Positions 7,364-15,945 are shown, counted from the first letter of the stretch. The stretch is DNA of 64,000 nucleotides from Pseudolactococcus insecticola (GCF_011170065.1 NZ_BLLH01000009.1:1-64000), one strand, 5' to 3'. Notes: generated from the sequence alone by a model not told the origin. Numbers and translations are program-made.

Positions 7364-8728
7364 TTTTCCTAAACAGAACTGACTAAACAGCTGCGTGATC
7401 AGCTCATCTGGTGCAGCATCTCCTGTGATTTCCCCAAGAATCTCCCAAGTGCGTGTCATATCGACTTGTACGAGGTCGACAGGCATGCCTGCATCAAGCC
7501 CATCATTTACCGCATTTAGCGCAGCGAGCGCCTGCTCGATGAGGGCAATGTGGCGGCTGTTTGACAGATAAGTGGCGTCTTGCTCGACAATACCAGCATT
7601 TTCAAAAAATAAATCGTTGATTTTTGCTTCGATCTTATCAATGTTGGTGTCAAATAAAACAGATATTTTGATGGTATCTGGCGGTAGCTCATCAAACTCA
7701 ATCTGTTCAGGCAGGTCAGTCTTGTTGAGTAAGATGATGCGATTGCTGTCTTGACTGAGTTTTAAAAGTTCGCGGTCTTGCGTTGTCAAAGGTTCACTGG
7801 CATTTAAGACCAGTAAAACAAGATCCGCCTCGTCAAGGGCTTTCCGAGAACGTTCGACGCCAATCTTTTCGACAAGGTCATCGGTTTCGCGGATACCAGC
7901 TGTGTCAATGAGTTTTAAAGGAACACCGTTGATGTTGACGTATTCCTCGATGACGTCGCGCGTGGTGCCTGCGATGTCGGTGACGATAGCTTTATCTTCA
8001 CGTAGCAAATGATTGAGCAGGCTTGACTTGCCGACATTTGGTCGTCCGATGATGGCGGTTGAGAGTCCTTCACGTAAGATTTTACCACGTTTGGCAGTTT
8101 TGAGGAGATTTTCGAGTAAGTTTTTGAAAGCTGCCGTTTTTTCACGCAGCATTTTTGTCGTCATTTCTTCGACGTCGTCGTACTCGGGGTAGTCGATATT
8201 GACTTCGACCTGGGCGAGTGTTTCGAGGATTTCTTGGCGGGTGTTGTTGATGAGGGTTGACAGGCTACCGTCGAGTTGTTTGACGGCTATATACATAGCT
8301 TGGTCGGTCTTTGCGCGGATGATGTCCATGACTGCTTCGGCTTGGGATAAGTCAACGCGGCCGTTCAAAAATGCCCGTTTGGTGAATTCACCCGGCTCTG
8401 CAAGCCTTGCACCATTGCGCAGCACGAGCTGAAGAATCTCGTTCATGACAGCGATGCCACCGTGGGTGTTAATCTCAACAACGTCCTCGCGCGTGAAGGT
8501 TTTAGGCGCCTTCATGACGCCAATCATGACCTCGTCAAGCACCCGATCATTTTCGGTGATGTGGCCATAGTTGAGGGTATGGCTGTCGCAGTCGTTAAGG
8601 TTTTTACCGCTGAAAACAGCGTTTGCGATGGAAATCGCATCTGTGCCGGAGAGGCGAACAATCCCGATAGCCCCTTCACCAAGCGGCGTTGAAATGGCTG
8701 CGATGGTATCAAATTCTTTAGTAATCAT
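7361..8728 (-). CDS. mnmE: tRNA modification GTPase MnmE
   Basis: 455 aa, normal length. With MnmG it installs the 5-carboxymethylaminomethyl group on the wobble uridine of certain tRNAs. The N-terminal tetrahydrofolate-binding domain begins [22 protein letters not shown]. The central G domain has [26 protein letters not shown] and NKTDL. The C-terminal motif FCLGK carries the catalytic Cys (FC[IL]GK in the family). The start at 8728 gives [13 protein letters not shown]; earlier in-frame starts add unconserved residues. MnmG is not in the window. Confidence 0.97.
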   Translation of the reverse strand: MITKEFDTIAAISTPLGEGAIGIVRLSGTDAISIANAVFSGKNLNDCDSHTLNYGHITENDRVLDEVMIGVMKAPKTFTREDVVEINTHGGIAVMNEILQLVLRNGARLAEPGEFTKRAFLNGRVDLSQAEAVMDIIRAKTDQAMYIAVKQLDGSLSTLINNTRQEILETLAQVEVNIDYPEYDDVEEMTTKMLREKTAAFKNLLENLLKTAKRGKILREGLSTAIIGRPNVGKSSLLNHLLREDKAIVTDIAGTTRDVIEEYVNINGVPLKLIDTAGIRETDDLVEKIGVERSRKALDEADLVLLVLNASEPLTTQDRELLKLSQDSNRIILLNKTDLPEQIEFDELPPDTIKISVLFDTNIDKIEAKINDLFFENAGIVEQDATYLSNSRHIALIEQALAALNAVNDGLDAGMPVDLVQVDMTRTWEILGEITGDAAPDELITQLFSQFCLGK

Positions 8729-8948
8729 ATAGTTTCCCGTTTTCTGTTTAAGTCGGATATTTTGCCGATTTGGGCATAGCTTTATTTTAACGCAAAAGTT
8801 GGATAAGGGCAATACGGGCGGTGGGAATGTGGGAGATATCATTCGAATATTAGAAACAGCGATTGATTTAATCTAAATAACGTAAATTGTAAAATGAAGT
8901 TAGCTACCCTAGGGCGAAATTTTCTCCAACAAAAAAACACCTCAAAGA

Positions 8949-8957
8949 TGCTATAAT
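8949..8957 (+). promoter_or_regulatory. Extended -10 before the broken small gene
   Basis: TGC-TATAAT, with TATAAT at 8952-8957, followed by a leader with TAAGGAG (8984-8990). An intact promoter and ribosome site in front of a disrupted reading frame suggests a recent break. Confidence 0.6.
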
Positions 8958-8995
8958 AGTATCACAACATTTTAGGATATACTTAAGGAGAAAAA

Positions 8996-9245
8996 TTGAA
9001 AATTAAATCATTTATACTACCACTAAGTAGAATAGGAGCTTGTGTTCTACTTAGTGTTTTTTGCAATAAGTAAAACCAAAGATACTCCAATCAATTCAAC
9101 TAAAACAGACGGTGAAAAATCGTACAGCAAAGTTTCATATGAAAAAAATACTACAGATTTTAAGCAACAAGTTACTGTCGTGTTAGACGAAGGAAATGTT
9201 GTCGATAGTGAAGGCGGAACTGTTACACTAGAGAGAATTAATTAA
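8996..9245 (+). pseudogene. Frameshifted small secreted or membrane-anchored protein
   Basis: A TTG at 8996, well placed after TAAGGAG, opens MKIKSFILPLSRIGACVLLSVF, a signal-peptide-like segment. This frame stops at 9071. The next frame continues without a stop as SKTKDTPINSTKTDGEKSYSK... to 9245. The two join if one base is skipped around the T6 run at 9057-9062, giving a protein of about 80 aa with an N-terminal hydrophobic segment and a polar, Lys/Thr-rich exported part. The family is not recognised. It may be a real mutation or a homopolymer sequencing error. Confidence 0.55.
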
Positions 9246-9263
9246 ATACAATAAGTGTCAGGT

Positions 9264-9288
9264 AAAAAGCAGAGTGTTCTGCTTTTTT
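9264..9288 (+). terminator. Terminator after the broken small gene
   Basis: AAAAAGCAGA pairs with TCTGCTTTTTT around loop GTGT, followed by T-run. Confidence 0.8.
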
Positions 9289-9330
9289 TATATACAGTTT
9301 TCCATCTTTAAAATCAAAAATGAGGTTGTT

Positions 9331-9446
9331 ATGAATCGAACAAATGGTGATTTATGGGATAATAAGTAGGGATATGATTGAAGAAGTTTTCAACACTTTT
9401 GTTGAGGATGAAGAAGCTTGAGATGGTACAGATTTTGAAATATCAT
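9331..9446 (+). other. Possible degraded coding remnant
   Basis: Short open pieces in two frames (MNRTNGDLWDNK, then RDMIEEVFNTFVEDEEA, stop, DGTDFEISYKKA) read like protein but carry stops and a frame change. There is no promoter or ribosome site of quality. The piece may be the remains of a small gene; it may also be chance. Confidence 0.25.
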
Positions 9447-9448
9447 AT

Positions 9449-9470
9449 AAAAAAGCCCGTGGGCTTTTTT
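9449..9470. terminator. Terminator of degV, bidirectional
   Basis: AAAAAAGCCC and GGGCTTTTTT are perfect complements around GT, symmetric on both strands. It lies four bases beyond the degV stop. Confidence 0.82.
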
Positions 9471-9473
9471 ATT

Positions 9474-10331
9474 TTAATCCAAAATCTGTGCACCAAGGCC
9501 GATAAGTCCTGGCCCTGTATGGACGACGAGTGCTGGGGAGATTTGACCAAAGAGGACTTCTCTTGCCTGAGGGATGGCGAGTTTGAGCTCTTGCTCAAGT
9601 GTCCTTGCCTCATCTTCAGCGCCACCGTGTGCGACAAGTAAGCGAACCTTTTCGTGGTCAGCAACGTAGTTTTTGACGAGTTTGATGGATTTATCCAGAC
9701 TTTTCTTGCGGCCGCGGGATTTGGCAACGGTGTAGTAGATGCCTTCTGCATTGCAGGAGATGATGGGGTTAAGGTTGAGGACGTTTCCGACAATGGAGCT
9801 GACAAGTCCGATGCGACCACCTTTTTGGAGATATTCCAAGGTCGGCACGCTGAAAAATATCTTGCTTTTATCAACTCCATTTTGCAAAGTAGCTGTGATG
9901 GTGTTAAAATCTCGACCAGCTGCCGCAAGCTCCGCAGCACGAATCGCATGGACACCTGCGCCGATACCGATGTTTTTTGTATCAAACAAAAATGTGTCGA
10001 GCGCCGGGAAATTTTCAGCCGCCAGTCTGACGGCGTTAAAGGTACCTGATAAACCACTTGAAATGGTCACAACGATGAGCTTTTTGTAACCGTCAGAAAT
10101 GATTTTCTCAAAAATCTGATTGATGACCGTGCCAGAAGGCAGCGATGTTTTCGGGATTTCTGTGGGGAGTTTGGCGTAGATTTCCTCAGCTGTGATATCA
10201 AGTTTGTCAGTGTATTCGGCGTCTTTATAGATGATTTTCAGAGGAATCGTGTAGAGATTGTCAGCTTGTAGGAGGTTTTCGGGGACGTCGCAGCCTGAGT
10301 CAGCGAGGATGGCGATTTTTTCAGTTGTCAT
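9474..10331 (-). CDS. DegV family fatty-acid-binding protein
   Basis: 285 aa, usual for DegV. These proteins bind a fatty acid and, in Gram-positive bacteria, act as FakB subunits that present it to the kinase FakA. Seen are the N-terminal ADSGCDVP motif, TSLPSGTVINQIFE, VVTISSGLSGT and a C-terminal HTGPGLIGLG. The start at 10331 overlaps the end of the DUF1836 gene by 11 bases (ATGACAACTGA), so the two are translationally coupled. FakA is not in the window. Confidence 0.93.
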   Translation of the reverse strand: MTTEKIAILADSGCDVPENLLQADNLYTIPLKIIYKDAEYTDKLDITAEEIYAKLPTEIPKTSLPSGTVINQIFEKIISDGYKKLIVVTISSGLSGTFNAVRLAAENFPALDTFLFDTKNIGIGAGVHAIRAAELAAAGRDFNTITATLQNGVDKSKIFFSVPTLEYLQKGGRIGLVSSIVGNVLNLNPIISCNAEGIYYTVAKSRGRKKSLDKSIKLVKNYVADHEKVRLLVAHGGAEDEARTLEQELKLAIPQAREVLFGQISPALVVHTGPGLIGLGAQILD

Positions 10332-10944
10332 GATGGGCGGTTTCTTTCTTTTCTTTGTCGGCTGTTTTCGCCTTGACTTTGGTTGTTGGTGCGGGGGGAT
10401 TATCTTTGAGAATGTCAGAGACTTCAGCCAACTGTACATTTTTTTGGGTCAGAAGTTTTGCCGCGAGAGATGCAGTCGCGGCTGTGACGATAAAGTCGTT
10501 AGATGCGATTTTTTCAGAGAACAAGCCGCTTGTTTCAAGACCTTGCGCTTGTCTACCAATGATTTTAAGCGCATGTTCTTGTGCGTCGCAAAATAGATTG
10601 TAGGCTTCATGTGTCCCGCTGACGCGACCTTGATAGACGATGCCGGTCCTAATTTCAGGAATCGTAAGCACTTGCTTGAGCAAGGTGATCGCGATGAGAA
10701 AGGCGAGATGAACGCGGGTATATTTCTTCTTGACAGGCGCAGGGACAAGCTCGAGCTTGACGTAGTTGTTGACCATAGACTTGGTGAGAAGTGCCTGATC
10801 GTGTGTTGTGATGATGGGCGCCAAGTACTTGGTTACGAGACTGATGACTTGGTCCATGTAGAGGTCGATATCGGGTAGGCTATCCCAGCGTGGCAAGGTA
10901 GCGACTTCGATTTTTTGCCCCCAGTCGTTAAGAGATTCTGACAT
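10321..10944 (-). CDS. DUF1836 domain protein
   Basis: 207 aa. The core (about residues 10-165), with LPRWDSLPDIDLYMDQVISLVTKYL and KYTRVHLAFLIAITLLKQVL, matches DUF1836, a family often encoded next to degV in streptococci and lactobacilli. A MerR-like DNA-binding fold has been suggested, but its function is unknown. The C-terminus is a charged Lys/Thr tail. It overlaps degV by 11 bases and is the first gene of that operon. Confidence 0.88.
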   Translation of the reverse strand: MSESLNDWGQKIEVATLPRWDSLPDIDLYMDQVISLVTKYLAPIITTHDQALLTKSMVNNYVKLELVPAPVKKKYTRVHLAFLIAITLLKQVLTIPEIRTGIVYQGRVSGTHEAYNLFCDAQEHALKIIGRQAQGLETSGLFSEKIASNDFIVTAATASLAAKLLTQKNVQLAEVSDILKDNPPAPTTKVKAKTADKEKKETAHHDN

Positions 10945-10983
10945 AGTTATACTGGTTCCTTATAGTTGGTTATGTAGTTTTTG

Positions 10984-11000
10984 ATACTAGATCTAGTGTA
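10984..11000. promoter_or_regulatory. Palindrome upstream of the DUF1836-degV operon
   Basis: Contains ACTAGATCTAGT (10986-10997), a perfect 12-base palindrome, inside a 17-base stretch that matches the first NrdR-like box before nrdD (23090-23106) at about 13 positions. It lies about 42 bases before the DUF1836 start codon. A regulatory role is inferred. Confidence 0.45.
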
Positions 11001-11084
11001 CTATGCTTTCATATTTTTTGCAATAGGTAAGCTTGACGCATCAATATAAAATCTCTAAATCACATAAAAAAACAGGCTATTTTC

Positions 11085-11093
11085 TGCTATAAT
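11085..11093 (+). promoter_or_regulatory. rpiA extended -10, leaderless geometry
   Basis: TGC-TATAAT with TATAAT at 11088-11093, beginning 12 bases before the rpiA ATG. The intervening AGAGGT is identical to that of recG. Confidence 0.68.
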
Positions 11094-11099
11094 AGAGGT

Positions 11100-11777
11100 A
11101 TGAATAATCTAAAAAAACAGGTTGGTATAAAAGCTGCGACATTTGTCAAAGATGGCATGGTTGTAGGATTAGGCACTGGGTCTACAGCTGCGTTTTTCGT
11201 GGCTGAGTTGGGGCGACGTGTCGCTGAGGAGCAGCTCAAGATTACAGCGGTGACGACGTCTAGCGTGACAAGTGCACAGGCGCATGAGCTGGGCATTCCG
11301 CTTAAAGATATTGATGAAGTGCCAGCGATTGATCTGACGGTTGATGGTTCTGACGAAATTGACCTTGAACTCAATGGTATCAAAGGTGGAGGAGCAGCAC
11401 TTCTGATGGAAAAAATAGTTGCGACCTACTCAAAAGACTACATCTGGATTGTTGATGACTCGAAAATGGTCGAACATCTGGGTGCTTTTCCATTGCCAGT
11501 AGAGGTGGTGCCATTTGGCTGCGGACAGTTATTTCATTTGTTTGATGTTTTGGGATTCAAGCCAACGTTCAGACTTGATGACAATGAAGAAAATCTCATC
11601 ACCGACATGGGTAATCACATCATTGACCTGCATCTTGACAAAATCGAGGATCCAGCAGCGCTTGCAAAATTGCTTGATGAAACGGTTGGCGTGGTCGAGC
11701 ACGGCTTGTTTAATGACATGGTAAAAACAGTCATCGTCGCCTCAGAAACTGAAGGCGTGAAAGTCATCTCTAAATAA
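11100..11777 (+). CDS. rpiA: Ribose-5-phosphate isomerase A
   Basis: 225 aa, typical. Interconverts ribose 5-phosphate and ribulose 5-phosphate in the pentose phosphate pathway. Visible are the phosphate loop [20 protein letters not shown] with catalytic Asp, [11 protein letters not shown] with the family's catalytic Glu, and [10 protein letters not shown] with the conserved Lys. Its start codon follows an extended -10 box directly, so the mRNA is probably leaderless. The FNT channel gene follows with its own promoter. Confidence 0.97.
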   Translation: MNNLKKQVGIKAATFVKDGMVVGLGTGSTAAFFVAELGRRVAEEQLKITAVTTSSVTSAQAHELGIPLKDIDEVPAIDLTVDGSDEIDLELNGIKGGGAALLMEKIVATYSKDYIWIVDDSKMVEHLGAFPLPVEVVPFGCGQLFHLFDVLGFKPTFRLDDNEENLITDMGNHIIDLHLDKIEDPAALAKLLDETVGVVEHGLFNDMVKTVIVASETEGVKVISK

Positions 11778-11780
11778 ACT

Positions 11781-11809
11781 TGAAATCGCTTCCAAAATAG
11801 TGTAAAATT
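11781..11809 (+). promoter_or_regulatory. Promoter of the FNT channel gene
   Basis: TTGAAA (11781-11786), 17-base spacer, TAAAAT (11804-11809), directly after the rpiA stop codon. Confidence 0.65.
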
Positions 11810-11840
11810 AGCTAAAGACGCAACTAGAAAAGGTTAATTT

Positions 11841-12572
11841 ATGTATACGCCAGATGAAATTCTCGAAGAGACGGCGGCCACGGCTGTCATCAAAGTCAAT
11901 AAACCTCTCCTGTCCAAGCTGATACTAGGTTTTATCGGTGGCGCCATGATTTCTCTAGGCTATCTCGCTTATCTGAGAGTTGGCGGCGGTATCGTTGGTG
12001 CTGCGGTTTTTCCAGTTGGTTTGATTGTCATCTTGCTAGCCGGCGGCGAGCTGATAACAGGAAATATGATGGCGGTTGCGGTCGGTTTTTTCAGAAAGCG
12101 CGTGACGGGCTTAGAACTTTTAAAAAACTGGCTTGTTATCACGATTGCAAACGTGATTGGTGCGATTTTTGTCGCCTATGCCTTTGGCGTTTTGGCAGGG
12201 ACTCTGACGACAGGGGATGCACTTACAGAAGCGCTTCACGTGGCTGATAGCAAACTGTCTGCAACTTTTCTTGCAGCATTCTTTTCAGGCATCGGCTGTA
12301 ACTGGTTTGTTGGTCTAGCGGTCTGGCTGAGTTATGGTGCCAAGGACTTTTCAGGTAAGATTTTAGCCATTTGGTTTCCTGTCATGACTTTTGTTGCGAT
12401 TGGCTTTCAGCATAGCGTGGCAAACAGTTTTTTGATTCCATTTGCGATTTTCATGGGGCATGCGACCTGGCTTGATTTCGCACAAAATTTCGTGCCTGTC
12501 TATCTGGGAAATGTCGTAGGAGGTGCGGTTTTGATTGCGCTATTTTACAGCTTAGCTTACAAAAAACATTAA
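11841..12572 (+). CDS. Formate/nitrite transporter (FNT) family channel
   Basis: 243 aa with six hydrophobic segments, the FNT aquaporin-like fold. The conserved LLAGGELITGNMMAV near residue 70 and the later AFFSGIGCNWFVGLAVWLSYGAKDFSGKI are family signatures. Members pass formate, nitrite, hydrosulfide or lactate/acetate anions, and the sequence alone does not say which. Formate export would suit a mixed-acid fermenter, but this is inference. It ends at a strong bidirectional terminator. Confidence 0.92.
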   Translation: MYTPDEILEETAATAVIKVNKPLLSKLILGFIGGAMISLGYLAYLRVGGGIVGAAVFPVGLIVILLAGGELITGNMMAVAVGFFRKRVTGLELLKNWLVITIANVIGAIFVAYAFGVLAGTLTTGDALTEALHVADSKLSATFLAAFFSGIGCNWFVGLAVWLSYGAKDFSGKILAIWFPVMTFVAIGFQHSVANSFLIPFAIFMGHATWLDFAQNFVPVYLGNVVGGAVLIALFYSLAYKKH

Positions 12573-12575
12573 ACT

Positions 12576-12614
12576 AAAAAAACTGTTCACATGACGAAGA
12601 TGTGAACAGTTTTT
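12576..12614. terminator. Bidirectional terminator, FNT and Nudix genes
   Basis: AAACTGTTCACAT and ATGTGAACAGTTT form a perfect stem around GACGAAG, with A and T runs on the two sides. Confidence 0.9.
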
Positions 12615-12616
12615 GA

Positions 12617-13066
12617 TTACAATTGATTTAGCATATCTTGCCAGGCGGTCACACCCCATTTGTGACTGCCACGTTTGAGTTTTTTGACTGCCGTTGCAAC
12701 AGGAAACCAGTCAACGTGATTGAAATCTTCGAGCGGTTTCCCAAGTACTTCGTAGTTGCTTGTCTCATAGATATAGGCGGGATTGTAATAGTAGGTGTCC
12801 CTGTGTGATGAGTAAAAATACTCGTCGGCCTGGCCCAGATATTTGCCGAGCGTCGCTTTGGCCCCAAGTTCTTCATGGAGTTCTCGCACGAGCGCCGTTT
12901 TATGATCTTCTCCTGCCTCAATCTCGCCCCCCGGTAAAAAGTAGGCACCATTTGGCGCTTGGACGATGCAGATTTCAGTATTATTTTTCCGTGCGACGAT
13001 GCCATAGACACCAAAACGTGATTGGTAGGGCTTGTCAGCGATTTTTTCGCCAAATGTTGGGGTCAT
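12617..13066 (-). CDS. Nudix hydrolase
   Basis: 149 aa. The Nudix box is present as GGEIEAGEDHKTALVRELHEELGA (about residues 46-69), with the REXXEE core that binds metal. These enzymes cleave nucleoside diphosphates linked to another group; MutT-like cleaning of oxidised nucleotides is one possibility, but the substrate cannot be read from the sequence. Single-gene unit, divergent from mreC. Confidence 0.93.
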   Translation of the reverse strand: MTPTFGEKIADKPYQSRFGVYGIVARKNNTEICIVQAPNGAYFLPGGEIEAGEDHKTALVRELHEELGAKATLGKYLGQADEYFYSSHRDTYYYNPAYIYETSNYEVLGKPLEDFNHVDWFPVATAVKKLKRGSHKWGVTAWQDMLNQL

Positions 13067-13119
13067 AATTTGTCTCCATATATTTTATTAACTCTATTCT
13101 ATCAAAATTCCCCAAAATT

Positions 13120-13128
13120 TGATAAAAT
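13120..13128 (+). promoter_or_regulatory. Extended -10 before mreC
   Basis: TGA-TAAAAT (TAAAAT at 13123-13128), about 30 bases before the TTG start of mreC. Confidence 0.55.
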
Positions 13129-13156
13129 AAAAGAATACTGATTGGAGATAGTGACA

Positions 13157-14035
13157 TTGAAAAAGATAAATTTTAGTAAGATCATCATGATAGCGCTTGT
13201 TATGCTCATTGCAGCATGTTTGGCGATTTTAGTTTCGAGTAAAAATTTCAAAAATAGTAAAAATCCGTCTGGTATGACGGTTGTTATAAACGATGCAGTT
13301 GGGGGAATTGATGGCCTCATTGCTGCACCATTTGATGCGCTAAAAGACAAGGCAAATGATCTAGGCAACCTCATGGAAACTTACCATGAAAATGCGAGCC
13401 TGTCAAAACAAGTGACTAAACTGACAGATGAATCAAGCGAACTTGACAGTCTAAAAGCAGAAAATAAATCGCTCAAAGCGGCGCTAGACTTGCAAAATAC
13501 CCTGACAAATTACGAAAAAATCAGCTCAAACGTCATCGTCAGGAACCCCAATGCCTGGAGCGACAGCATGACCATTGACAAGGGGAAAACTGACGGCATC
13601 AAAGTCGATATGATCGTCATGAGTAACGGCGGGATTGTTGGACGTATCACACAGGTTAATACAACGACGTCAAAAGTTGCACTTTTGACGTCTGATAAGG
13701 CACTTGAAAACAAAATTCCTGTCAGACTTGGATCAGCAGAAAATCCAGCATATGGTCTGATTACAGGATATGATGCCCGTCAGAATGCTCTTATCATCAC
13801 GCAAATCTCATCAAAAGTCAAGTTCACCAAAGGGGATAAGGTTGTCACGTCAGGTCTTGGAGGTAATTCGCCGTCAGATTTGCTTGTTGGTGATATTATT
13901 GGCGAAAAAGAAAATACTAAAAGCGAAGACCGTGATATTTATGTCAAGCCTGCAAGCAAGTTCGACAACATGCAGTTCGCTTTTGTCATCAAACGTGGAT
14001 TGAACGTAGATGGGACGGCTGAAACAAATGAGTAA
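13157..14035 (+). CDS. mreC: Cell-shape protein MreC
   Basis: 292 aa. Scaffold of the peptidoglycan elongation machinery, anchored in the membrane with a large extracellular part. One N-terminal transmembrane segment (IIMIALVMLIAACLAILVSS), a coiled coil (about residues 75-115), then beta-domains with SMTIDKGKTDGIKVDMIVMSNGGIVGRI and TSGLGGNSPSDLLVGDI. I prefer the TTG at 13157, nine bases behind GGAG; an earlier TTG at 13142 is too close to any ribosome site. Its stop overlaps the mreD start. Confidence 0.93.
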   Translation: MKKINFSKIIMIALVMLIAACLAILVSSKNFKNSKNPSGMTVVINDAVGGIDGLIAAPFDALKDKANDLGNLMETYHENASLSKQVTKLTDESSELDSLKAENKSLKAALDLQNTLTNYEKISSNVIVRNPNAWSDSMTIDKGKTDGIKVDMIVMSNGGIVGRITQVNTTTSKVALLTSDKALENKIPVRLGSAENPAYGLITGYDARQNALIITQISSKVKFTKGDKVVTSGLGGNSPSDLLVGDIIGEKENTKSEDRDIYVKPASKFDNMQFAFVIKRGLNVDGTAETNE

Positions 14036-14561
14036 ATTTTCTTTTCAATTTTTCACCCCTGTCATCTTGCTTTTGGTCATGCTGATAGACGGTCAGATTA
14101 CGCAGTTACTCTCAACGACTGCAACGACGCTGACATCATGCCTGCTTTTGATCGTCATGACCTACAGCATCTTGCAGCATAGCTATCGTTACATGATTGT
14201 TGTAGCCTTTCTGATAGGCCTTGTCTACGATAGCTATTATATCGGCGTTTATGGCATTGCAAGCTTATTGTTTCCGCTCATCGCACTTTTCGTGTATAAT
14301 ATCAAACAGACGGTCTTTGAAAACAGACTGACACGCATCTTCACGGTGATTATCATCGTGGCTGCGTTTGAGTTCCTTTCTGGGGCAATGATGTTAGTTT
14401 TTCAAATCTCGAATTTTGATTTTGGCAACTACATTATTTATCAAATGGCGCCAAGCCTCTTCCTTAACATCTTCTTTGCCATTGCTCTACAGACGCCGCT
14501 AGAAAAATTTTACGGTGTGACAAAAGCAAAGAAAACATTACAAGCACGCTCGAAATTGTAA
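14028..14561 (+). CDS. mreD: Cell-shape protein MreD
   Basis: 177 aa, hydrophobic, with five to six predicted membrane segments; the MreD partner of MreC in the elongasome. ATG at 14028 overlaps the mreC stop (ATGAGTAA). The motif GLVYDSYYIGVYGIASLLFPL is conserved in the family. No MreB gene is present here, as is usual for coccoid Streptococcaceae. Confidence 0.9.
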   Translation: MSKFSFQFFTPVILLLVMLIDGQITQLLSTTATTLTSCLLLIVMTYSILQHSYRYMIVVAFLIGLVYDSYYIGVYGIASLLFPLIALFVYNIKQTVFENRLTRIFTVIIIVAAFEFLSGAMMLVFQISNFDFGNYIIYQMAPSLFLNIFFAIALQTPLEKFYGVTKAKKTLQARSKL

Positions 14562-14573
14562 CAGTCTTGTAAT
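14557..14573 (+). promoter_or_regulatory. WalR (VicR) box upstream of pcsB
   Basis: TGTAAC, five bases, TGTAAT: an exact match to the direct-repeat consensus of the essential WalR/VicR response regulator. It overlaps the mreD stop and lies about 40 bases before the expected start site set by TATAAT at 14595-14600, the usual position for activation. pcsB is a classic member of this regulon. Confidence 0.75.
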
Positions 14574-14594
14574 GTCAAAGTGATCCTTAAGGCG

Positions 14595-14600
14595 TATAAT
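14595..14600 (+). promoter_or_regulatory. pcsB -10 box
   Basis: TATAAT with no good -35 at the right distance, consistent with a promoter that needs WalR activation. Confidence 0.65.
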
Positions 14601-14649
14601 AAGAAATGAACCTAAAACGCGAACCGCATTTGGAGGAAACAAGATTTTT

Positions 14650-15906
14650 ATGAAAAAGAAACTAATATCAGCAGTCTTATTGTCAACGGTCGTTTTGACA
14701 TCAGCATCTACAGTGCTTTTGGTCAGCGCCGATGACACAGATTCGCAGATTGCGCAACAAGACGCAAAAATTGCTGCAACGAAATCTGCTGAAGCGACTG
14801 CACAGGCACAAGTTGATACAATCCAATCCCAAGTTGATGCCTTGAAAGATAAACAAGATAAACTTAAAAAAGAATCAGACGCACTTTTGGCACAATCTAA
14901 AAAATTGCAAGTCAAAATCGCTGATTTGACAAAAGAAATAAGCGATCGTGACGAAGCGCTTCAAGCACAAGCACGCTCAGCGCAGACAGATGGCACAGCA
15001 ACTTCATATGTAGATGCTGTCATCAACTCAAAATCATTATCAGATGCTGTAACGCGCGTTACAGCTATGCGTACGGTTGTCAAAGCAAATGATGACATGA
15101 TGAAACAGCAAGAAGCCGCTAAAAAAGCAGTTGAAAAAGCACAAAAAGATAACCAAGAAAAAGCTGATAAAGGCTACAAGTTGATGAACGAAATCAGCGA
15201 CCAAGCTAAAAGTTTAGAAACACAGCAAGCTGAGCTTAAAGTGGCACAACTTAACTTGGCCGCTGAACGCGCAACTGCTGAAGGCACAAAAGCATCACTC
15301 TTGGCACAAAAAGCTGCAGCACAAGCAGCCGCAGCACAGGCCGCAGCTCGTGAAAAAGCTTATAATGAGCAAGTTGCTGCATCAGCAAGCAAAGCGCAGG
15401 CGCAGGCAAGTAGTGCTACATCAAGTTCTAGCTCTAGCAGTAGTTCATCATCATCTAGTGTTTCCACACCAGTAGTGACAACACCAAGCACGCCGGCTGT
15501 AACAACACCAAGTACACCGGCTGTAACAACACCAAGTACACCAGCTGTAACAACACCAAGTACACCAGCTGCAACCGCACCTAGTTACAATAATTCTGGG
15601 AATACCTACCCTGTAGGACAATGTACTTGGGGTGCCAAAACATTAGCGCCTTGGGCTGGTAATTATTGGGGTAACGGTGGACAGTGGGCTTCATCAGCAG
15701 CTGCAGCAGGGTTCCGTACGGGCTATACACCACAAGTTGGCGCGATTGCAGTTTGGCAAGGTGGTTATGGTCACGTTGCAGTAGTCGTTGCTGTTAATGG
15801 TAGTCAAATCCAGGTTCAAGAAGCAAACTATGCAGGTAATCCTGCTATCGGTAACTATCGAGGCTGGTTCAGTCCCGGTGCTGTGACTTACATCTACCCA
15901 AATTGA
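14650..15906 (+). CDS. pcsB: Secreted peptidoglycan hydrolase, PcsB/Usp45 type
   Basis: 418 aa. Signal peptide (about residues 1-27, KKKLISAVLLSTVVLTSAS...LVSA) for Sec export. Residues 28-245 form a long coiled coil. A Ser-rich linker and four PSTPAVTT repeats lead to a C-terminal CHAP amidase/endopeptidase domain: catalytic Cys in YPVGQCTWGA and His in GYGHVAVV. PcsB is driven by FtsEX to cut the septum in streptococci; the lactococcal homologue is the major secreted protein Usp45. The WalR box in front supports an essential cell-wall role. Ribosome site GGAGGAAAC. Confidence 0.93.
   Translation: MKKKLISAVLLSTVVLTSASTVLLVSADDTDSQIAQQDAKIAATKSAEATAQAQVDTIQSQVDALKDKQDKLKKESDALLAQSKKLQVKIADLTKEISDRDEALQAQARSAQTDGTATSYVDAVINSKSLSDAVTRVTAMRTVVKANDDMMKQQEAAKKAVEKAQKDNQEKADKGYKLMNEISDQAKSLETQQAELKVAQLNLAAERATAEGTKASLLAQKAAAQAAAAQAAAREKAYNEQVAASASKAQAQASSATSSSSSSSSSSSSSVSTPVVTTPSTPAVTTPSTPAVTTPSTPAVTTPSTPAATAPSYNNSGNTYPVGQCTWGAKTLAPWAGNYWGNGGQWASSAAAAGFRTGYTPQVGAIAVWQGGYGHVAVVVAVNGSQIQVQEANYAGNPAIGNYRGWFSPGAVTYIYPN
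15478..15573 (+). repeat. Four 24-base tandem repeats in pcsB
   Basis: Four copies of a 24-base unit encoding TTPSTPAV, nearly identical at DNA level. They make the flexible Pro/Thr linker before the CHAP domain. Copy number may vary between strains. Confidence 0.9.
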
Positions 15907-15914
15907 TCAAATAA

Positions 15915-15941
15915 AGAAATTCGTCTTCGGACGTTTTTTTT
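15915..15941 (+). terminator. pcsB terminator
   Basis: CGTC-TTCG-GACG stem with the stable TTCG tetraloop, flanked by A-rich and T-rich tracts. Confidence 0.78.
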
Positions 15942-15945
15942 ATCA

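Noticed and set aside
9443..10057. Long second frame inside degV
   Set aside because: It is a minus-strand shadow in another frame of a clear DegV gene, with no domain or ribosome site.
15478..15573. Short regular repeats as a CRISPR array
   Set aside because: The 24-base repeats are directly joined with no spacers, lie in frame inside a secreted protein gene, and encode a Pro/Thr linker.
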